A stretch of DNA of 12,669 nucleotides from an uncultured Oscillospiraceae bacterium (GTDB lineage Bacteria; Bacillota; Clostridia; Oscillospirales; Oscillospiraceae): assembly GCA_910585265.1 (NCBI GenBank), contig CAJUCA010000069.1, forward strand, positions 1-12,669, read 5' to 3'. This document shows positions 11,871-12,669 of this stretch, one piece after another. The position numbers and the translations under genes are program-made. A model generated the notes under the pieces. That model searched no databases and was not told the DNA's origin. It saw only the letters and a list, made by a program, of their open reading frames with translations. How positions within the stretch are numbered: the stretch's first letter is position 1; each line of letters starts with the position of its first letter.

Positions 11871-12669
11871 ATGCGCAGTAGAAAGCAACTGCTGGAAACC
11901 GCAGTCCACGGGATATTTCTGATGCTGGGATTGGTTACGGTAGGCTGTGTCTTGCTGATTACCGTATATTTGGTGGTCTCCGGCATCCCTGCCATCCGGC
12001 AGATCGGGCTTGTGCCCTTTCTGCTGGGTGACACCTGGGAATCCACCGCCGCACAGCCCTCATACGGCATCCTCCCGTTCATTCTCACCAGCATTTACGG
12101 CACAGCGGGCGCTATCCTGTTCGGTGTCCCGGTAGGATTTTTCGCGGCGGTTTATCTGGCGAAGCTGGCTCCAACCCAAGTAAAATCCATCGTTGAGGCC
12201 GCTGTCAGCCTCCTGGCGGGTATTCCATCTGTGGTCTACGGTCTGGTGGGGATGCTGGTGCTTGTGCCGGGTACCCGGGCGCTGTTCCATGTGCCGGACG
12301 GGGCTAGCCTGCTGGCGGCAATCATCGTCCTGTCGGTCATGATTCTGCCCTCCATCATCAAAGTATCCATTACCGCGCTGGAGGCAGTACCGAAAGAGTA
12401 CGAGGACGCATCCCTGGCCCTCGGCGCGACCTCGATAGAAACCTATTTTCGGGTATCCGTCCCTGCGGCGCGAAGCGGCATCGCGGCGGCGGTGGTGCTG
12501 GGAGTAGGCCGGGCCATCGGGGAGGCTATGGCGGTGATGATGGTATCCGGCAACGCGGCAAATATGCCCTCACTGTTTGAAAGCGTCCGATTTCTTACCA
12601 CGGCGGTATCCAGCGAAATGTCCTATTCCAGCGGCCTCCAGAGGCAGGCACTGTTCTCTATCGCCCTGG
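11871..12669 (+). CDS. pstC: Phosphate ABC transporter permease PstC (partial, runs off the window)
   Basis: The frame opens at ATG 11871, two bases after the pstS stop, and stays open for 266 codons to the window edge. No strong ribosome site precedes it, which fits translational coupling to pstS. Hydrophobic segments lie near residues 11-37, 70-96, 106-130 and 141-165, with later ones near the end. The permease coupling loop with the EAA-type motif EYEDASLALGATSIETYFRV (about 176-195) and the following GRAIGEAMAVMMVSGN are characteristic of PstC, which together with PstA forms the phosphate channel driven by PstB. The missing part should be only about 20-40 residues, judging from usual family length. 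pstA, pstB and phoU are expected beyond the window. Confidence 0.93.
   Translation, partial: MRSRKQLLETAVHGIFLMLGLVTVGCVLLITVYLVVSGIPAIRQIGLVPFLLGDTWESTAAQPSYGILPFILTSIYGTAGAILFGVPVGFFAAVYLAKLAPTQVKSIVEAAVSLLAGIPSVVYGLVGMLVLVPGTRALFHVPDGASLLAAIIVLSVMILPSIIKVSITALEAVPKEYEDASLALGATSIETYFRVSVPAARSGIAAAVVLGVGRAIGEAMAVMMVSGNAANMPSLFESVRFLTTAVSSEMSYSSGLQRQALFSIAL

Overview
The window looks like a chromosomal segment of a GC-rich gut-type Clostridia bacterium, most likely from the Oscillospirales/Oscillospiraceae. This is inferred from several things seen together: a clostridial-style EtfA tail, a DUF6465-type Lys/Ala-rich small protein, TnpV and relaxase remnants of clostridial mobile elements, an S-layer-homology surface protein, Gram-positive AGGAG ribosome sites, and strong G/C bias at third codon positions in the core genes. 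Species cannot be told from the sequence.

Layout. 1-101 is the end of etfA, followed by a strong terminator. 180-660 is decayed DNA: a MutT/Nudix relic with its Nudix box deleted and a probable hsdM N-terminal relic. 665-2460 (minus strand) carries a zinc alcohol/polyol dehydrogenase preceded by the C-terminal half of an M20 (AbgB-like) amidohydrolase. At about 2455-2461 the M20 gene is joined head to head with the C-terminal two thirds of nagA (plus strand). Both genes lose their N-termini at the same point and composition changes there, so this is a rearrangement or assembly junction. 3352-3517 is a 166-bp MITE-like element with terminal inverted repeats. 3596-3982 is a tnpV transposon gene killed by one nonsense codon. 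Next to it is a 33-bp block of perfectly interleaved inverted repeats (4027-4059).

The best-preserved functional part is 4096-9900. On the minus strand are a DUF6465 gene with its own promoter, and a tight trxB-ccdA-tlpA/resA operon. That operon should carry electrons from NADPH through thioredoxin reductase and a CcdA membrane carrier to a membrane-anchored thioredoxin-like protein outside the cell. Divergent from it, with a clear TTGCTT-17-TATAAT promoter, is an 874-residue exported protein: an uncharacterised N-terminal region, a Pro-Thr linker, three SLH modules, a second Pro-Thr linker and a C-terminal Ig-like region.

After its terminator (10029-10066) lies another graveyard of mobile DNA: a group II intron reverse transcriptase fragment (minus) abutting a relaxase tail (plus). 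The window ends with the start of a phosphate-uptake operon, pstS then pstC (cut by the window edge), preceded by TTTACA direct repeats resembling PhoP boxes.

I found no convincing new defence or mobile system. The items most worth following up are the nagA/M20 junction, the interleaved inverted repeats beside tnpV, the MITE, the N-terminal region of the surface protein, and its two matched Pro-Thr repeat tracts.
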